Shown here piece by piece: positions 60,797 through 64,000 of a DNA stretch of 64,000 nucleotides (position 1 is the stretch's first letter; each line of letters opens with the position of its first letter). The notes beneath the pieces were generated by a model. The model searched no databases. It had not been told where the DNA came from and saw nothing but the letters and a program-made list of their open reading frames with translations. Origin of the DNA: Sphingobacterium sp. B16(2022) (GTDB taxonomy: Bacteria; Bacteroidota; Bacteroidia; Sphingobacteriales; Sphingobacteriaceae); contig NZ_JAAUVN010000003.1 of NCBI RefSeq assembly GCF_012030425.1, forward strand, positions 744,001 through 808,000, given 5' to 3'. Position numbers and translations under genes: made by a program.

Positions 60797-62917
60797 ATGT
60801 TTAAAAAGCTAATATTCACCCTTTTTGTTATTTCAATTGTCTCCTGTGGCTCGAAGCCCCGTGTTAATTTAAGCGAAGTAGAGGGAGGTCTAAAGCCTAG
60901 CGCGCAACACGAAGTCATAGCAAAAGAAGTTGCTGGACTTTTAGAATCGACCAGTTATAAAAAAGTACAGCTGAATGATTCCATATCTAAAATCGTATTT
61001 GATAACTTAATTAAATCTTTAGATCAGGGGAAAAACTACTTGTTGCAATCTGATATCGACGAGTTTCAGCAATACCGAAATTCAATCGCACAGGATTTCC
61101 GTAATGGTGACCTATCTGCTCCTTTTCATATTTTCAATGTATACTCTAAACGCTACTTAGAACGCATGCAATATGCGTTGAAGCAAGTAGATGTAAAACA
61201 AGACTTCACGATCGATGAAAGCTATTTACCAAGCCGTGAGAAGTTAGGCTGGTTCAAAAACACAGCAGAAGCTGATACACAATGGAAACACCGTGTGAAA
61301 TATGATTTGCTGAATCTGGAAATGACAACTGTTAAAAAAACAGATAGTACAGAAACTAAACAGAAGGAAACCCTTCGCAAAAGATATAACAATTTAATTT
61401 CTCAGGGAAAGAAAATAAATTCAAATGATGCATTCCAAGTAATCATGACTTCATTAACTGATGCGGTTGATCCACATACATCGTATTTCAACCCATCATT
61501 TGCACAGGCTTTCAATGAAGGTATGGCTAATACATTTGAAGGTATCGGTGCACGATTGACAATAGACAATGAAATGGTGACTATTAGTGAAATCATTCCT
61601 GGCGGACCGATATTTAAAGATAAAAGCTTAGCCATTGATGACAAAATCGTTGGTGTGGCACAAGGGAAAGATGGCGAATTTGAGGATATCATTGGCTGGA
61701 GATTAGATGCAGCAGTAGCTAAAATCAAAGGTCCTGCAGGAACAATTGTTCGTTTAAAAATTCTACCTGCTGGTCAGCCGGTTGGATCTCACCCGAAAAT
61801 AGTCTCATTAACAAGAGAGCGAATTGTAGTAGCAGAAGAATCTGCGAAAAAAGAAATCTTAACTGTTAAAGGTGCTGATGGCAAGAATTATCGTGTTGGT
61901 GTCATCAACATACCAAAATTTTACATGGATTTTGAAGCATACCGTAAGCGTGATCCAAACTATAAAAGTACGACCCGCGATGTGCGCTTATTGCTGGATA
62001 CCTTAAAACAGGAAAAAGTTGATGCAGTTTTGATTGATTTACGTTTCAATGGTGGTGGGTCACTTCCGGAAGCTATCGACCTGACAGGTTTATTTATTGA
62101 CAAAGGACCAGTAGTACAGGTACGTGATGTCCGAAATACCATCGATGTGGAAGAAGATAGAAACGCAGGCGTTTCATGGGATGGTCCACTGGGTGTTATG
62201 ATCAACCGTTTCTCCGCTTCAGCGTCTGAAATCTTTGCTGGAGCAATACAAGATTATGGCCGCGGTGTTATCTTAGGTTCTCAATCATACGGTAAAGGTA
62301 CAGTACAATCTGCTGTTGATATGGCACGTGTGATCAGTCCTACAAGTAAATTATTATTAAAAGCACAAAACGAAAAAGATCCTGATACACCAAATGGTGC
62401 ACCAGAATATGGTCAGATCAATATTACATTAGGAAAATTCTACCGTGTAAATGGTAGCAGCACACAACATAAAGGTGTAAGTCCCGATGTGACATTCCCA
62501 ACGCAGTATTCTGCAGAAAAATTCGGTGAGAGTTCCGAGCCTTCTGCTTTACCTTGGGATCAGATCAAATCAAGTACATATAAAAAAGTAGCGGACTTAA
62601 CAGCATTGAACAAAAAACTAGAACAAGAACACGAAGCGAGAATGAAAAACTCGACTGAATACAAGTTTTTACTGGAAGATATTGCAACCTTCGAAAAACG
62701 CGACGAGGGAACTAAAATTCCATTACAACTCGATAAGTTTAAAAAAGAGCGTGATGATTTTCAGAAGAAAAATAGAGATCGTGTGAATGCTTTACTGAAA
62801 CAAAGAGGGCTACCTTTATGGGAAGAGGGCAAGCCACAACCTAAAATGGAATTTGACTTTGTACAGGATGAAAGTGCTAAAGTGATGACAGATATGATCA
62901 TCCAAGAAAAAAAATAA
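60797..62917 (+). CDS. Carboxy-terminal processing protease (Prc/Tsp-like), lipoprotein
   Basis: A 706-residue S41 protease. Lipobox IVSC with Cys17, an N-terminal helical TSP-type domain (about 35-230), a PDZ domain (about 245-340, with FEGIGARLTIDNEMVTISEI and GGPIF), the catalytic domain with DLRFNGGGSLPEA, FSASASEIFAGAIQDYGRG (Ser) and GSQSYGKGTVQ (Lys), and a C-terminal DUF3340-like tail. It degrades or trims periplasmic proteins at their C-termini. Larger than the other S41 protein here (49852-51351), so the two are different subfamilies. Confidence 0.94.
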   Translation: MFKKLIFTLFVISIVSCGSKPRVNLSEVEGGLKPSAQHEVIAKEVAGLLESTSYKKVQLNDSISKIVFDNLIKSLDQGKNYLLQSDIDEFQQYRNSIAQDFRNGDLSAPFHIFNVYSKRYLERMQYALKQVDVKQDFTIDESYLPSREKLGWFKNTAEADTQWKHRVKYDLLNLEMTTVKKTDSTETKQKETLRKRYNNLISQGKKINSNDAFQVIMTSLTDAVDPHTSYFNPSFAQAFNEGMANTFEGIGARLTIDNEMVTISEIIPGGPIFKDKSLAIDDKIVGVAQGKDGEFEDIIGWRLDAAVAKIKGPAGTIVRLKILPAGQPVGSHPKIVSLTRERIVVAEESAKKEILTVKGADGKNYRVGVINIPKFYMDFEAYRKRDPNYKSTTRDVRLLLDTLKQEKVDAVLIDLRFNGGGSLPEAIDLTGLFIDKGPVVQVRDVRNTIDVEEDRNAGVSWDGPLGVMINRFSASASEIFAGAIQDYGRGVILGSQSYGKGTVQSAVDMARVISPTSKLLLKAQNEKDPDTPNGAPEYGQINITLGKFYRVNGSSTQHKGVSPDVTFPTQYSAEKFGESSEPSALPWDQIKSSTYKKVADLTALNKKLEQEHEARMKNSTEYKFLLEDIATFEKRDEGTKIPLQLDKFKKERDDFQKKNRDRVNALLKQRGLPLWEEGKPQPKMEFDFVQDESAKVMTDMIIQEKK

Positions 62918-62933
62918 ATATATTTCTATCCAT

Positions 62934-62974
62934 AACAAAGAAGGGGCTTATCAATAATAAGCCCCTTCTTTGTT
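62934..62974. terminator. Bidirectional terminator hairpin
   Basis: An 18-bp perfect stem (62934-62951 with 62957-62974) around a 5-nt loop, with a GGGGC/GCCCC core and A/T-rich feet. It lies between the Prc-like gene (ends 62917) and the GH3 gene (ends 62993), which converge. Confidence 0.85.
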
Positions 62975-62992
62975 TATAAGAATTGCTGCCAG

Positions 62993-64000
62993 TTATTTAC
63001 CCGCCGCGTACTTGAAATATTTATTGATGGTAACAGGTAATTTCCCTGTAGCAATATTTTGTCCTAAAATTGTTTTTGCTACAGCACGTTGCATAAAATC
63101 ATCATTTTGATAAGCAACTAAAATGGTTTTACTTTTATGGACGCCTTTAAAACCATCCAATGCATAAGGATTGGTAAAGAAAGTAACAATTGATTTCTTA
63201 GCCAATTTTTTAATCAAATGCTTTACACCATCATTTGCTGGCACTTCAGGTCTTGGACGTGAACGTGTATCATGGATCGCAAGTATAATCTGTTTGTTTC
63301 TCTTTGCTTCTTTGATGATATTTTTTAAATCAGCCTCACTGGTTTCATCCGTAACAAAATATTGCGTTTCATTGGCGAGGGCATCGTCCATTATCCGCTG
63401 GAAAGTACCTGGGGATTTTAATCCGATATTGACAATTGCCGTTTTTTCTGAATTTTTAAATGATTTTATTTTATCCGTAGATTTCAAAACCGTGACCGAT
63501 GATGCGGCTAATTGGTCTATCAGCTGCTTTGAAGAAGTTCTATTCAGATCCGCATATAGATTTCCGGTATTCACATCACGATATTGATCTAAGCCCAACC
63601 ATAGCTTTGACGCGAGTACTTTTTTAACACGTGCATCCAAATCCGCTTGATTGATTCGGCCTTCCCCGATTGCTTTCAATACAAGGTCAATAGCGCGTTT
63701 ACTATTTTCAGATACTTCCAACAAATCATGACCTGCAATAATAGCCATCACGTCAGCTTCACCATTTGGGAAAAATTTTTTCACACCATTCATATCCATT
63801 GCATCGGTTACTGTTAAACCACGAAAACCTAATTCTTCACGTAGTATCCCTGTCACAATAGGTTTTGAAATGGAAGAGGGAATATTGGGAGTAGGGTCTA
63901 AACTTGGAATATTCATATGAGCGACCATAATAGCAGGAGCACCAGCACGAATTAATTCTTTAAATGGAAACATTTCCAAAGCCTCTAGACGATCCTTAGT
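62993..64000 (-). CDS. GH3 family glycoside hydrolase, C-terminal part
   Basis: The gene runs off the right edge; the frame is open through base 64000, so the 336 visible residues are a C-terminal part. AIMVAHMNIPSLDP and LREELGFRGLTVTDAMDMNGV with the catalytic Asp of VTDAMDM mark a NagZ-like beta-N-acetylhexosaminidase type. The GH3_C-like domain follows (AASSVTVLKSTDKIKSF onwards) and the protein ends in KLPVTINKYFKYAAGK without the serine beta-lactamase domain that some Bacteroidota relatives carry. Likely periplasmic, acting in peptidoglycan turnover or glycan use. Confidence 0.88.
   Translation of the reverse strand, partial: TKDRLEALEMFPFKELIRAGAPAIMVAHMNIPSLDPTPNIPSSISKPIVTGILREELGFRGLTVTDAMDMNGVKKFFPNGEADVMAIIAGHDLLEVSENSKRAIDLVLKAIGEGRINQADLDARVKKVLASKLWLGLDQYRDVNTGNLYADLNRTSSKQLIDQLAASSVTVLKSTDKIKSFKNSEKTAIVNIGLKSPGTFQRIMDDALANETQYFVTDETSEADLKNIIKEAKRNKQIILAIHDTRSRPRPEVPANDGVKHLIKKLAKKSIVTFFTNPYALDGFKGVHKSKTILVAYQNDDFMQRAVAKTILGQNIATGKLPVTINKYFKYAAGK

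Overview
The window looks like a chromosomal segment of a Bacteroidota bacterium, most likely a Sphingobacteriaceae member near Sphingobacterium or Pedobacter; that placement rests on gene content and promoter style, not on a search. Supporting signs are low GC, short TTG-N19/20-TAnnTTTG promoters, SLBB export proteins, lipoprotein S41 peptidases, PqqD/HPr-kinase-like pairs and an S23-type four-helix-bundle gene inside a polysaccharide operon. No rRNA, tRNA, CRISPR array or insertion sequence was seen.

About two thirds of the window (68-39943) is a surface polysaccharide region read almost wholly on the minus strand, i.e. from right to left. The upstream part (39943 to 15381) makes dTDP-L-rhamnose (rfbB, rfbC, rfbD, rfbA), carries export genes (SLBB protein and Wzz-like protein), and then a nonulosonic acid cluster of the pseudaminic type (pseB, pseC, a hexapeptide acyltransferase, pseF, a PseG-like protein with the catalytic His replaced by Asn, an SDR enzyme, an ATP-grasp enzyme, pseI). 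A flippase, a polymerase candidate, glycosyltransferases, an exported beta-helix protein and a beta-propeller-like lipoprotein follow. After two gene-poor gaps with a lone SDR gene and a UDP-HexNAc dehydrogenase between them, a second unit starts at a clear promoter (11622-11653): regulator, ugd, manC, UDP-glucuronate 4-epimerase, pyruvyltransferase, second flippase, second polymerase candidate, acyltransferase and three GT4 enzymes. The region therefore carries two flippase/polymerase sets. No initiating sugar-phosphate transferase lies in the window.

From 39944 to 45049 there is a patchy border: a small anchored protein, a decayed ugd fragment, a UDP-xylose-forming decarboxylase, a histidine-kinase remnant, a second manC and two tandem cytidylyltransferase-like genes. 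Between them lie short GTRAC-type repeat arrays, which also occur further right up to 56548.

From 45396 to 49686 a plus-strand cassette encodes a thioredoxin-like lipoprotein, an S24/S26-like peptidase, a PqqD protein, an ABC exporter and an HPr-kinase-like protein. It resembles the accessory part of a peptide (RiPP) system but has no recognisable cyclase or precursor. It ends at a perfect 46-nt palindrome.

The right part (49852-64000) is mostly housekeeping or scattered genes: an S41 lipoprotein peptidase, a DEDDh exonuclease, rarA, a large protein of unknown function, a sulfatase, a TPR protein, a dienelactone hydrolase, a Prc-like protease and a truncated GH3 enzyme. Two unrelated genes here (54900 and 60290) share a repeated leader element present in two and in more than three tandem copies.
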